Part shown: one piece after another, positions 1-11,815 of the stretch
How the letters are laid out: each line of letters opens with the position of its first letter
Numbering within the stretch: position 1 is the stretch's first letter
NCBI GenBank assembly: GCA_019722365.1
Contig: JADFUC010002135.1
Span: forward strand, 620,001-684,000
Length of the DNA stretch: 64,000 bases
Direction of reading: 5' to 3'
From: Lithospermum erythrorhizon
Lineage: Eukaryota; Streptophyta; Magnoliopsida; Boraginales; Boraginaceae
Notes under the pieces: model-generated
Databases searched by the model: none
What the model was told of the DNA's origin: nothing
What the model saw: only the letters and a program-made list of their open reading frames with translations
Made by a program: the position numbers and the translations under genes

Positions 1-493
1 ATATAGTCAATATGTATGTGTTAGTAGTATGCTAGGTAATTCTGACCTGACACTGCTGCTGCTGGTCCATCAGGCGTCTACATATGAATTGCGACCGCAC
101 CAACTCTGTCCCTTAAGTTTCCCAGAGTGCTAATATGTTAATTCTCCAACTATGACAGGACATATTAAGACTCAAACTTCGACAACGTCTACATATCAAA
201 TGTTAATTGCAATAGCTAACATTAAGGAATATAGTTACATATGGATGCTTCTTTAGTTTGGACTCTGTAGATGTGCGCATAACTACTTGTCCACATTCTT
301 AGAAAAAAGTAAAAATATTGTTGGTATTGAGATGGATCATTCAGAGGGCTGCTACCCTCATCCACTATTTTGGCCTAAATGACCATCAGTCTAATCCCTG
401 AGCTTTTCCCTTAAGTATGCGCTTTTTTTTTTCGTTCTAAAATATTATTCAAGAACTTACATGAATAACCTAATTAACAATCGATTCATGCAG
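1..493. other. Probable intron of the PAM71-like gene
   Basis: No exon could be supported here. The stretch lies directly upstream of a clean acceptor (ttcatgcag, ending at 493) that opens the penultimate PAM71-like exon, so it is most simply intron. Earlier exons would lie to the left of the window. A GCT-rich stretch at about 52-75 reads Ala-Ala-Ala-Gly in one frame, but a stop precedes it and no acceptor fits, so I did not call it. Confidence 0.45.
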
Positions 494-961
494 TTGGCTG
501 TACTTGGAGGCTCTTTACTAGGGACATTCTTATCCGAGAAGGTATGATTATTATCTACCCTAATGAACCTACTTACCAATATTATAGTTCTTGAAGATTT
601 GTTACTTATAGTTGTTGACCTACATGTGTTCCTTTGTACATTATGAAAGGAAAAGCTATACATGAGTAGTATTTATAGATTGATAGATACATTGACACAT
701 ATGTATGTATATATATAAGAATATATATATATTTCATTTATCTGTGGTATACATTTTGTTTTGGATGGGAGTATTCTTGTCCTGACGAAGATCGAATCTA
801 GAATATTTGATTTCGATTTCCTAATTAGTTCGGAGTAATTCGGATATGTGTTCGTGTTTTCTGATACTAATTTCAACTACCTTGTACAGTTGATTGCCTA
901 CATTGGTGGTACTCTCTTCCTGGTGTTTGCAGTAGTGACATTGATTGAGATTGTGAATTAA
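494..961 (+). CDS. PAM71: 3' end of a PAM71/GDT1-like (UPF0016) Mn2+/Ca2+ transporter gene
   Basis: Two exons are visible, 494-541 and 890-961, both in phase 0, joined by a GT-AG intron (542-889). The first encodes 16 residues ending in FLSEK. The second encodes 23 residues starting LIAYIGG, a hydrophobic helix, and ends EIVN before TAA at 959-961. A 'GGSLLGTFLSEK' turn followed by a final helix is what the end of the second UPF0016 repeat looks like. Members of this family move Mn2+ or Ca2+ against H+; PAM71 does so in the chloroplast thylakoid and supports photosystem II assembly. Only about 39 residues are present and the body of the gene is outside the window. I prefer PAM71 over other GDT1-like paralogues because the next genes match its Arabidopsis neighbours. 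Family call fairly sure, paralogue less so. Confidence 0.62.
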
Positions 962-1432
962 TGGCAGTTCAATTTTTCTTTTTGTATACGTTTTCGGAAT
1001 GCAATTATGCTTTCATTGCAGGAGATGGTCAATGTAATTTGAGCAATAAAGAGTGTTTTATATATAGCCTTTTTTCTTGAAATGCTCAAGCTTTTAACTT
1101 ATAAGCTTAATGCAGAAAATAAAAGATTGGACTTGGTTGTATTTTTACTTATAAGATGTAGGGAAAATTTGTAGTTGAAGTATGATAATCACATGATACC
1201 TCTTTTTGATAAACATTTTTCATAATTTTCTATTCATTATATAAGGCTATAGAAAACATTAATAATGTGTTTCTTTATGATCATTACTATTGTGAATAAG
1301 AACATTATTATTATTTTAATTGTTATTAGTATATATTGATTATTTTTGAAGTATTAAACTTAGATGGAGATAGCAATTAAAAGAAAAATATGTGAAAAAC
1401 TCACAAAAAGACAAAAGTTCAAATGTAGAGAA
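962..1432. other. 3' UTR and flank of the PAM71-like gene
   Basis: Non-coding AT-rich sequence after the PAM71-like stop. The first part to about 1100 is probably 3' UTR; an AATAAA-type signal occurs near 1045 (gagcaataaagag). Nothing else recognised. Confidence 0.4.
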
Positions 1433-1962
1433 TGCTAGAGTAATGTTAAATATTATATTGACCGAATACAATTGATTGAATATAAAATATAATAGTGTGT
1501 GTTATTTATAGATACATTAAATTTATATCTAGAGTAGACTCGAACATATGGAATAGATGTGGCCCAATATTTAAATCGGACTCGTGGACTTTAATGGAAA
1601 AAAATTGTTGTTCGAAACAAATAACAAAACAAAAAAAACATTATGAATGTTCGACGGCAATTTAGGAAGGAAAAAAAAATATTTTCGTCGGCGGGTGGGC
1701 ATTATTGGTGTTGAACCACTCGCTGGCGCAGCGGAAATTTTCTTTCAGGATCTTATGCTCATGATACCATGTAAAAAATGTTAGAGTAATGTAAATATTA
1801 TATTAATTGAATAGAATTGCATGAATATGAAATACAATAGTGTGTCTTATTTATAGACACATTAAACTTAAACTTAAAGTAACCTTCAAGATACTAAATA
1901 AATGTGGTCCAATACTTGAACTAGACTCGTATACTTAATGTTCACTCCACTATACTCTAACA
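1433..1962 (-). mobile_element. TRIM-like miniature LTR retrotransposon
   Basis: Two diverged direct repeats begin with TG(C/T)TAGAGTAATG at 1433 and 1779. The right copy (1779-1962, 184 bp) ends ...CTCTAACA, giving TG...CA ends; the left copy is cut short at about 1599. Only about 180 bases lie between them. On the minus strand, just inside the right repeat, TGGTATCATGAGC (complement of 1757-1769) is close to the initiator-Met tRNA primer site TGGTATCAGAGC. Short LTRs, a primer site and no coding capacity are the hallmarks of TRIMs. No target-site duplication is visible (gagaa versus tcaaa). Confidence 0.65.
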
Positions 1963-4250
1963 TCAAAGGTTGTCCCTAACTGAAGAAAATAAAAATTAGG
2001 AAATTCAATAATTTTAAATAAAGCATGGATCTAAAACAAAATAAAGGCATTTCTTAGAAAAGAGAAAATAAGAAGATAAAAGTCATATTTGAGAAAATGA
2101 TACTCACTGTCCTTTCCTGGAAAAGAAAAAGGGAACATGGCTGGCTTATAGACACGTACTTTTATCAAAGACGTCTTATAGTTTGTCTCCAAAGAACCGA
2201 ATATCACAACGAATATTCTTGATTAAATTGATCGATCACCAATCAAATACTTATATATGGGAAACACTTTTAAGTTGAGCAATTCTTGTGATCATACTTG
2301 AACTGTAAATTTTTTCTGAAAAATATGAGAAAACAAAGTAGTGGGCAAATACAGTAATATAACAATGATGTGTACTTATGTCTTGCTGTTTTCCGCCATC
2401 TAAGAGTTTCTCAAAATAGCAAGTGATATCAATTGGTATATTCCAATATCACTTGAACAATACTAATGTTACAGTAGTATTATAGTGTTGTGTTCTTAGT
2501 GCGATCCAAAGATAAATAAACAAATAATTGAACAATATGAAACTATATACTACAGCCTACACTGTAAAAGACTATGTACTTCTTGACTACAGCATATTTA
2601 TCAATGCCTTCATTGCATTTTCAGTTGGCTAAAATTGGTGATTTTGAGTCAAATTTTCCCATCAATCACTTGAACATTGGGTTATTAGCACCTATTAATC
2701 TCGATAATTAATTATCGTACAGGTTACAACAAGAACCCCAATTCACCAAAGTTATTTTTTGATAAAATGAGATTGTGGGAGTAAGTTAGATGTGGAAGAG
2801 TTTTTATATGACGTTTTACTTTAATTTTAGATTTGAAAATGTTGCACGACTCTTACAATATATTGCATGACTAGTATATGTCTTTGGAATTAGTGAACTA
2901 GCATAAAATTAATAGATAAATTGAAAATATGAAATATCTATAATATTTAAAAATATAAATGATCAAATTATGATATGACAATCAATCGTATTAAAGCTTA
3001 TCCAAGATAGAGGAACACAATACGTAGTTCCTCTTTTCAGATTAATTATCTCATAGACCCAAAGCTCGAGTAATTAAGAAATACTTAGTGACCCTACAAA
3101 CTGCGAGGAGTCGAGACCTCATCAACATCGACGTAAAGCCAGCCATCATAGTTTAATCATTTACCCTTTGTTTATTTATTTTCAGTTGCAATCATTTACA
3201 ATGGGAATCCCTATGACAAATCAATACTCCCCTGTTTTATACCGCCGCTATACTGGTAAACTCCTAACATGTCAAAAAGACTTACAATCAATTTTCTTTA
3301 TTTGAGTTAAAATTATTATGATAACGATTAAAAATTAACAATAAATAATACTTTATTTGAATTTTTTGTATTTACTTCAACAAAAAATTCAATTATCAAA
3401 ATTTAAAATTAAATAACGTTTCACTTTTCACAATGTTCCATTGAGATTTGAGAATAATAGATACTTTTCACAATATAGCCCACATAGATATGCTATCAGC
3501 TACCTCTTTATTTCCATCATCTATAAAAGCAGTTCCATTATCGTTGTTTCGGAAATATTTCAATAAATAATTTAATACCGGCACCATATGATATATAAAT
3601 ACTTCTACTGTACTACATACTACAGTATATGAATAATAATATCAATTTCATTATACTTCCTCCAATTTATTTTAATTAACTTTCTCACATATCCAAATTC
3701 CAGATAAATTTTTGATCTTCAATTACTCTTAATTATATTACTAAATTTTTTAAAATTAATAATATAAAATTATTTAAAAGACGAACTAATTATATAAATT
3801 TTATATTTTTAGAATAATGAATAATTAAAATTTAATTTTAAAATGTCAAACGATAAATTAAATTAAATTATTCTGCCATATTTATTCAACAATTTGGATA
3901 CTTAGTCATTACATATCTTAAGTCAACTTCAGTCAAAATTTGCATCGACTGATAAAAGGTAGTGATGAACTCATCATAGTGGAGATCACTATTAACATTG
4001 ACAATACGACCACCTAATAATCTCTAGTATCGCTCGGAAAGTTTAACCTAATAATCTTTATATTTCTTATACTACTATATAGTTCATTATAGTATATTTT
4101 ATGAAAATGTTGCTTTTCTTCTTCTAAGACAAATGATCATTGATATCGTGTCGTTACTTATTTTCGAATCATGTTTTCATTTTTTCACATACATCAAATT
4201 GAACTGATTAATAAAATAATGAAGTTATTTACCTGTTATGTCTTTATTTT
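1963..4250. other. Intergenic, nothing recognised
   Basis: AT-rich sequence with stops in all frames. I saw no exon set, RNA gene or clear transposon end. Confidence 0.4.
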
Positions 4251-5056
4251 CGCTTGCCTCCTAAACTATAATGCATCTTTCGTATTTGTCCCATGTACTT
4301 TCTATCTTTTCAGGGGTGCCCTTTGTACTTTCCATCTTTTCTCGACTGCCCCTCATCCCGTTTTTTCACATTTAAAATTCATTTTTTCAGCTAAAAAACT
4401 TAAATGACTATTTTGTCCCTAACACTACACTAAATATACTCTGACCAGCATATGACACATTCAAAATATTTTACATAATTACAATAAAAAACCCCATCAT
4501 TTTCTTTGACACACTTCATTCTTGCCTCCCTCCCTCCCTGAATTTCTCGGGAACTTTCACCAACCACCAATGTCGAAGAAGAAAATTGATGGTTGGTGAA
4601 AGTTCGAGGGAGAAAGTTCAGGGGGTAGGGTGAGGTGTGTCAAAGAAGAATGGAGATTGGCGGAAGCCCGGGGAGGGGGATAGTAGGGGGTAAGGTAGAT
4701 GTGTCAAAAGCAAATTTTAAGTAACGAAAAGTTCAGTGGGAAGTTCATGGGGGAAGGGTGGGTAGACTAAAGAAGAAGTGGTGGGGTTTTAATATAATTA
4801 TGTAAAATATTTTAAATGTGCCCTCTATACTTTAGTCTCTATACTTTAGTATAGTGTTAGGGACAAGTGAGTCAAGTTCAGTTGAAAAAACAATTTAAAT
4901 GTGAAAACATAATGAGGGGCAGTCGAAAAATGGAAAGTATAAGGGGGCACCCTGAAAAGATAGAGAGTACAGGAAACAAGACTGAAAAGATCGTATAATT
5001 GAGGGGGCAAACTGAAAAAAAAAGCATAGTTGAGGGGGCAAACGTCTAATTAGCCT
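4251..5056. mobile_element. Long foldback (palindromic) non-autonomous element, copy 1
   Basis: The left arm (about 4251-4520) and right arm (about 4740-5044) are imperfect inverted repeats over roughly 270-300 bases. For example TTTGTCCCTAACACTACACTAAA on the left faces TTTAGTATAGTGTTAGGGACAA on the right, and AAAATATTTTACATAATTA faces TAATTATGTAAAATATTTT. The core carries a smaller palindrome (gaactttcaccaaccaccaat against attgatggttggtgaaagttc). There is no coding capacity. A related element lies at 27605-28543. The class (Mutator-like, foldback or other) is not settled. Confidence 0.65.
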
Positions 5057-5412
5057 AATAAAAAATGTTCCATCTCATCTCGCTCTTTCAAAGACACAAT
5101 AACAAACATCGAAATAAATTTAACCAAAAAATAGCACCGAATCGTTTGTTATATGAAACACCTATTAAAATTATGATACGTATGTTCTTTATTTATAATT
5201 AACTTATTATTTAAAAAATTCAATATTAATTACGGAATATAATATTAACAAAACATAAATTATCAAATATTCGATAAAATGTAACAGAATAACCGGACTG
5301 CACTTGGAAAATCATGGTAACACCCACACATGGTGGACACATGGTATATAAATGCAAAGTTTTCATAAAATTTCACAATTATTTCTCTCAATTTCTTCGT
5401 GCCGGCGCTCTC

Positions 5413-5420
5413 TATAAAAA
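5413..5420 (+). promoter_or_regulatory. TATA box of the Cys/His-repeat gene
   Basis: TATAAAAA sits in a short GC-richer patch (cggcgctctctataaaaagccctag) and is followed by a pyrimidine-rich leader (ctcacctcatctcttttctc). A start of transcription near 5445 is inferred. It is about 2.9 kb upstream of the ATG, which requires a leader intron. Confidence 0.5.
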
Positions 5421-5444
5421 GCCCTAGTTTATCTCACCTCATCT

Positions 5445-8346
5445 CTTTTCTCAAACTCTTTTATTACATTCTTAAAACCCACAAATTATATATATATATA
5501 TAAATAAAAATAAATTATATTGTTATTTATTTATTTGAAATTCCAGAAGATGGTTTATTCAAAATTGATGACTGGTATGGTTATCTTTTTTTTTTTTTTT
5601 TTTTGTAATTTTCATTTTTTGTATGTTTGATTGGCTATTTTAAATGATGGGTTTTGTTGGTTTTTTGATATAGGTGAATTATTTATTGGGTATTAGTTTT
5701 ATTTTTGTTGATTAATTTGAAGATTTATTGATACCCTCAAATAAGATTTTTTTTAACTATATATGGATTAATTTGGTGATAAAAATGGAATCTTTTTATC
5801 TGTATTTATTCATTTTTGGAAAATGTAGAATTCAGTTGATATTTGAAATTATTTGTTTTTGTTAGTTTTCAATACAGGTGAATTGTTTAACGTTTACTTT
5901 TTTATTTGGTTTAGTTTTATTTGAATTGATTAATTTGAAGATTTATTGATAGCCTCAAATATGATTTTCAGCTGTATATGAATTAATTTGGTGATAAAGA
6001 TGTAATCTTTTTTATTTGTTTCGCCAATTTCGATTTGATTTTTTGTTTTCTTGCTATATTAATTTATTGGGTATTTTTGCTGATCATAATTATTCAAATT
6101 CGATGTAATTGGGTACTTTTATTATTTATTTAGGCTGTTTGTAAATAAAGTTGTTGGTTAAAAAGTTTAGTTTTTAGCTGGATTTGCTCATTCTGGTAAA
6201 ATGTAGAAGCCAAGTTGAATTTGCTGGATTTGGATTTGATTGCAGCTTCCTTGGGTTCATTGATATACTATGTTTTTTTATGGAATTATTAAACTTGACA
6301 TAAATATTTGCTTTTGTTATTTATTTGCCTTGTATGTGAATGAACTTGTTTCATAATATCGTACAATTGTTTCTAAATCTGCTTAGTTTTGTAAACTGAT
6401 AATTTAGCTAGATCAACGGATTTTGTTAATGTACGTTTGCTTAAAACATAGGATTTGTTTAATGGGATGTGGGAACAATAGCTTTGGCTATTTTTTTTAC
6501 TTGATTTATTTAAGCATCCATGGCAGAGCAAGGGAGCTAAATTTTTTCATTTAATTTGTAAAGATGTAAAATTTTGATTTTTTTCTTCATATTTTAATTT
6601 GGTTTTTTCTTGTTTGAAATAATATCTTCTCCATGTGTCAGTATGTACAATTTTTTTCTAGATAGGTGAATTGTTGAATGAAATTGTATGGTTTGTATGT
6701 TTTTGCGATAGTCGGTTGCTCCTTAACTCGTGTAGAATCAATTAATTTTTGGTGCAAAACCTCTCAAACAAGTAGAAGTGTTATATTAACCCATTTGATC
6801 AAAATAACATCTATATTGTGTTGCACTGTGCATATCACCATGAGTTGGTTGGACTCATATACTACCCGAGAACATGTTATTGATTATACTTTTTCTTCTT
6901 TAAATAATAATGATAGTCTTTGGATTTCTTCAGTGTGGTTCTTCAAATTACTGTTGATTTGACATGTATAAATTATAATGATTGCTTTTTTATTTCATTA
7001 GTAGTCCTTGTGACTTTTGTACATTCACTATGAGTTGCGTGTCTATATGGTGTACAACAACCGCAACAGGACGGACCCACTTGTCTTGTTTCAGGTCTTA
7101 GCTGCCTCCGCGTGTATCAGATCTGCGGTGTTTCTTGTCCTTATGACATTTGTATCCTTACTAATCTGATATGTATTGGTGTCTGTTCGATATTGTCATA
7201 TATGCCAGTGTTTTAGTTGCGTGCGTATATTTTCTGTTGCGCTGTATCTGCAGTAGATTGTATTCCATTCTAGATTTTCACCACGTGGAAAGATTGCCAA
7301 TATTTTTCATAGTTAGTAATACCATGTAACCTTACATATTTACTCTGATTATGAATTTTGCCTTTATGAGATCCTTCTACATATATTTATCATCAAGAGC
7401 TATAAATTTTGCCTTCATGAGATCCTTCTATATTATTGTTTAGATACCTATATTAGATTTTACTCCACCCAATCTTTCTTAGTGTTTCAAGTGTTAGCTA
7501 TGTCCATGGGTAATGAGCTAATGGATGCTCATCTTTGTTACTGGTTCCTTGTAAGCATCTTCACCCTTTTCAGTTATATTAGAATCTTTAAGGTCCAGAG
7601 CGGTGTATTTCAGTTTTAGTTTAACAAGTTGCTTTCTCATAATGATACCCACATCATGTCTCACTCTCACAGATTCTCTCGGCATATCATATCCTGGATT
7701 TCTCATATCAAATCTTTCACCACATGTAAATCATAATTGATGTTTTTGTCATCTTTAGTCTTCTTTATCGTATCTCCTCTTTTAAGATTGTTCCAGTGCT
7801 GGTAGGGATATAGTATCTTTATGAGCTGCAGCTGTGCTCATTTTTTTAATCACAGATCCTCATTACATGTAAAAATGATCAACATTTTTTGTTAGCATCA
7901 CTTTACTTGACTGGGTTTCTTATATTATGGAGAATATATCATGAAGATATCTATACTTGTTATACATTGTTCAATTCATTTGTTACAGAGGAGTTGACCT
8001 AGTTGCGTTTCTGTAACTGAACATAATTTTTGTGAATTTGTCTAAGTAATTCTCATATTTATATTTTTCTCTGCTGCACCAGGATGATTAATGGTCAAAA
8101 TCAGCTGCTGTGGATTCTGAGCCTGCTACGCTTTCATCTATTAGTGTTTTAGGGGCTTCAGATAAAGTTCTTACCAAATGGATAGGCGTGATACTTCAGG
8201 ATTTGTTAGCGGGGGGTGCGATGTGCTCTTTTAGGGACATCTAACTCTAGTTTCTCTACCTTTTATTACAGCTGGGAGACATGCATATTATTTGTCTTCA
8301 TTTTTTATTTTAGGTATTGTAAATAGGAAATATAACCTTTGAGTTG
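5445..8346 (+). other. 5' leader exon and long leader intron
   Basis: The leader seems to run from about 5445 to a GT donor at 5575 (gactg|gtatgg), followed by a T-rich intron. An acceptor at about 8313 (ttattttag) would open the exon carrying the start codon. A possible middle leader exon is the less T-rich patch at about 8083-8230. A short upstream ATG lies at 5550. No long ORF in this stretch looks coding. Exon limits are inferred and would need transcripts. Confidence 0.4.
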
Positions 8347-10387
8347 ATGGACACCAGATCACAAAATGGAACCTTAGCTCGTGAACCTTTCTCAAGTCCT
8401 TTAAAAACATTAGGAAACTCTGTGCAAATCATGGTTGGTGGTTCAGGTGGTGTTTTTGGCACAGATACCACATTGCGACTCAATCCCCTTGGTTCTCCAA
8501 CCCCTTTTATGCCATCCCAAAAAGGAATCAAGCGGAAATGGAGTGGAATTAGTGACTCTTCAGGAAAGCTGGCAGGTTTGCCCCTGTGTCTTCGCCTGGG
8601 CAATTCTTCAAGTTCCTCAGACAGTAAGGGAAGTTCAGCAACTGCATGCACATCAATCTCATCAGCCAAAGAATTAGATGAAGAGTCCTCAATGGATCTA
8701 GAGCTGGATTTCAGTCTCAACATTGGTACTGAGAAGGTGCCTAGCCCAAACGCAAAGGGTTCCCTGAATCTTCACTCAAAATCAACAGGTGCTTGGCCCG
8801 AGGTTGATCTCGAGTTAAGTTTGTCCAGTGGAACTGTTGAATCTGATATCACTACCCATGGTACAAACTTCATTCAATCTGAAAATATTGCCAAGCAGAA
8901 CCTTACTGTTGGAGCTCTTCATGTAGATAATGAATCAGCATCATTGGCTGGTCAACCTAAACATGCCTTTCCATCATCAAGCAGTGTGCAGAATGGATTA
9001 GCTGGCTACCTTTTAAACCATGGTGTCTCTGGAAGTAACGAGCTGACAACTTCTAAAGATCTGTCCAGTAGTGTAATAACATCCCCAACAAGTATGGTCA
9101 CCTTTAGTTCAGGGACAGCAGATTCACATCAGCAGCGTAATGGCAGTACTAAGCAGTGCCAGTTCCTGGGTTGTGTCAAGGGGGCTAGAGGTGCTTCTGG
9201 CCTTTGCATTGCTCATGGAGGTGGACGTAGGTGTCAAAGACCAGGCTGCCATAAAGGAGCTGAAGGACGCACTGCATTTTGCAAAGCTCATGGTGGAGGT
9301 CGCCGGTGTGAATTTTTAGGATGTACGAAGAGTGCAGAAGGCCGCACTGATTTCTGCATCGCACATGGTGGTGGTAGACGTTGCTGTCATGAGGGTTGCA
9401 CTCGAGCTGCCAGAGGAAAATCTGGATTGTGCATTCGTCATGGGGGTGGCAAGAGATGTCAGAAAGACAACTGCACAAAGAGTGCAGAAGGCCTCTCGGG
9501 TCTCTGTATCTCACATGGTGGTGGCCGCCGGTGTCAGTACCCTGAGTGCAGTAAAGGTGCTCAAGGGAGCACTATGTTTTGCAAGGCTCATGGTGGTGGC
9601 AAGCGGTGTACATTTCTGGGCTGTACAAAGGGTGCTGAAGGAAGCACACCTTTTTGCAAGGGCCACGGTGGAGGCAAACGATGCTCATTTCAAAGAGGGG
9701 GTGTCTGTCCGAAGAGTGTGCATGGAGGGACTCTTTTCATATTTTATGGAGGTAGTAAGGGTAATGTTGTGCCCGATTGTACAAAAGAGTGCAGGCCGAT
9801 TTTATTAAATGCGCCATGGTGGGGGCAAAAGATGCAAATTTGATGGATGCGGGAAGAGTGCTCAGGGGAGCACAGACTTCTGCAAGGCCCATGGTGGTGG
9901 TAAGAGATGTTTGTGGGGCCATCCTGGTTCTGAATTTGGGACTAGAGACCTTCCTTGTAATTCATTTTCCAGGGGGAAAACCGGGCTTTGTGCATCTCAT
10001 GGGGCTCTTGTGCAGGATAAATGTGTTCATGGGGGAGCTACAGTGGGAACACTTGTTCAAGATTCCAACCGTGTAGAACACGAGAAGATGAAGGATGCAA
10101 TCATCTCTGAAGGATCGATTGTCGATAACATGAAGGGAGAGGGAAGCGTTCTTGTGGCATTTACTAGCTGTTCTGGTTGGAAACCTTCGGAACCCCAGCC
10201 AGGTGATCTGCCTGTGACAGACGTTAACTCAACAGTACGCACAATTTCAGAGGGTAGAGTGCATGGAGGAAGTTTGATGTCAATCCTATCAGGGAACTCA
10301 GTTCTCGCTTTAAGCAGCAGAGATAGCATGGTTGGCGTTCAGTCTGAGCATCCAAGTTCCTACCCGATGCATCAGAATTGGTTGTAA
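8347..10387 (+). CDS. WRKY19-like Cys/His-repeat zinc-finger protein, interrupted by a frameshift
   Basis: The start at 8347 gives MDTRSQNG..., followed by a Ser-rich region with a GIKRKW basic patch and a conserved acidic SAKELDEESSMDLEL block. From residue 271 (nt 9157) come 25-residue repeats of the form C-x4-C-x10-C-x2-H-GGG-(R/K)-R, seven of them intact. This is the layout I recall for Arabidopsis At1g64140, described as WRKY-like although no WRKYGQK is present. Role unknown; DNA or protein binding is plausible. Repeat 8 loses its C-x2-H pair. In repeat 9 the frame breaks: the original frame stops at 9841-9843, while the rest (RHGGGKRC..., to TAA at 10385-10387) is open in the +1 frame from 9809, directly after an in-frame TAA at 9806-9808. 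No intron I tried repairs it. It is a new pseudogene, a shortened protein, or a sequence error. Family call firm, intactness doubtful. Confidence 0.8.
9157..9903 (+). repeat. Tandem 75-bp (25-residue) Cys/His repeat array
   Basis: Ten units, each starting with a C-x4-C pair and ending HGGG(K/R)R. Units 1-7 and 10 keep all metal-type ligands. Units 8 and 9 (about 9682-9830) are damaged. Such arrays can slip and recombine, which may explain the damage. Confidence 0.8.
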
Positions 10388-10824
10388 GAAGGTAATCTGA
10401 TGTGTTGCAGTAATGTGTCTCGGTTCAGCTCCATTATGAGATTTCATCATGAATTCATGATGGATTTCTTCTTTTGTTCGATCTGGTCTGGTGTCAAGCG
10501 TATTTCATCATAACGTTTTTTTTTCCTTATGCTCGTTTTAGCGTCTATGGCAATAGGGATGAACTTGTGTTGCAGTTCATTACTAGTAGTGGCAGTGTAA
10601 ATATTCATTTATTCAGCTTTGTCTCTTGTATATGTCATTGTTTAGAGTCTGAAGTTTGTTCTAAAGAATAATCCCAGCTTTGTAATGCACACTCCTTTAA
10701 GCTGGTGAGTTGTGAACTTGACGTTTGGTGTATCATTTATGGTCTTTATGGACTTGTATTTTGCATTTAGAACATCTTATTTTTGTTTAGATATATTTCA
10801 GACAATTTTTAAACTTAGAAAACT
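10388..10824 (+). other. 3' UTR and flank of the Cys/His-repeat gene
   Basis: T-rich sequence following the downstream frame's stop, probably 3' UTR to about 10700. No other feature is seen before the LTR at 10825. Confidence 0.4.
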
Positions 10825-11011
10825 TGTTATAAATATAGTATAAGTAAAGTAGAGAAATCGAGAGAGGAATATAGATTTTTATTCATATATATATATATAT
10901 AATCACATGGGAGTCTTTATTTATAGAACTACATGATAGAATTGACAGAAATAGCTTTTCATGTCTTGCTGGCCAAGTGATTGTCAATTAATTAGATAAT
11001 TATTCATAACA
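10825..11011 (-). repeat. 3' LTR of the Copia element
   Basis: 187 bp with TG...CA ends, next to the polypurine tract. It contains a short AT microsatellite at about 10885-10901 that is missing from the other LTR. Confidence 0.65.
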
Positions 11012-11689
11012 CTCCCCCTTGGATGTTCAATCATAAGAAACATGCCTCATTAAATCTTGCTTGGAAGAAGCCCTTACGAGATAAAAGCGCAGTGAAGGAA
11101 AAAGAATCATTCACTACCAGCATCGCAACATAATATTTGTCTCGTAAAATCTTAGCTCCGGGAAAATCATTTGGGGACAAAACCTCGATTTAAGGAAAAA
11201 GAGTCTGTGTGGCGTATTAACTCCTCGCCGTCGTAAATGTCATGACATCCACTTAGTCGGCGTAGTCCCATGCTTTTGGATAAACTTCGAATGTTGAGGT
11301 AGGGGAGTGATTTGAAATGAATATATATCTCTGTAGGATTATCGCGAATCGAATTGGTTGGACATCGATTTCACCGCTCTTTGAAGATCATGGGTGAAGA
11401 ACAATTTTGGTGATATATGTTTAGATTCTATCTCATTTTTGATATATCGCTTGACTGGCGGCGTAGCCAATACACGAGAATTATCTTAAATGTCTGGTCG
11501 TCGGGACCAACTTTTCAGATAATAATCCACACGTATTTTGGATATGATATATCACAGTTCTTAGCCAAACGCATTCACGACTTGCTTCGTGTATTGCCAA
11601 TATTTCAGCATGGTTCGATGATGTAGCTGAAATAGTTTGTTTCATAGATCGCCATGAAATAGCCGTTCCACCACTAGTGAATAAATATC

Positions 11690-11815
11690 CAGTCTGTGAT
11701 CTTCCATTATGATTAGCTCCAATTTGGAGGTATTTGAATAGAACAATCCCATATCCATTGTACCTCTAAGGTATCGAAGAATTTGTTTAACTCCATTCGA
11801 TGCCTGAGTTGGTGC
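11690..11815 (-). pseudogene. Copia RNase H fragment
   Basis: The minus strand reads SNGVKQILRYLRGTMDMGLF and then YSNTSKLELI, closely matching the (H)WNGIKHILRYLRGT-DMGLFYS block at the connection and RNase H domains of plant Copia polyproteins. Stops appear on both sides. It is non-functional and fixes the orientation of the element. Confidence 0.75.

Noticed and set aside
6678..6962. 94-codon ORF in the leader intron
   Set aside because: No known domain, lies in T-rich intron sequence, no splice or promoter support.
8310..8723. 137-codon minus-strand ORF over the Cys/His-repeat gene
   Set aside because: Shadow of the coding strand, whose protein is clearly conserved.
9185..9514. Alternative frames through the zinc-finger repeats (both strands)
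   Set aside because: The 75-bp repeat keeps all frames open; only the Cys/His frame has family motifs.
9752..9831. A hidden intron that would repair the zinc-finger frame
   Set aside because: Donors at 9752 and 9761 with the acceptors I tried between 9831 and 9870 all give the wrong phase, and the segment is recognisable repeat coding sequence.
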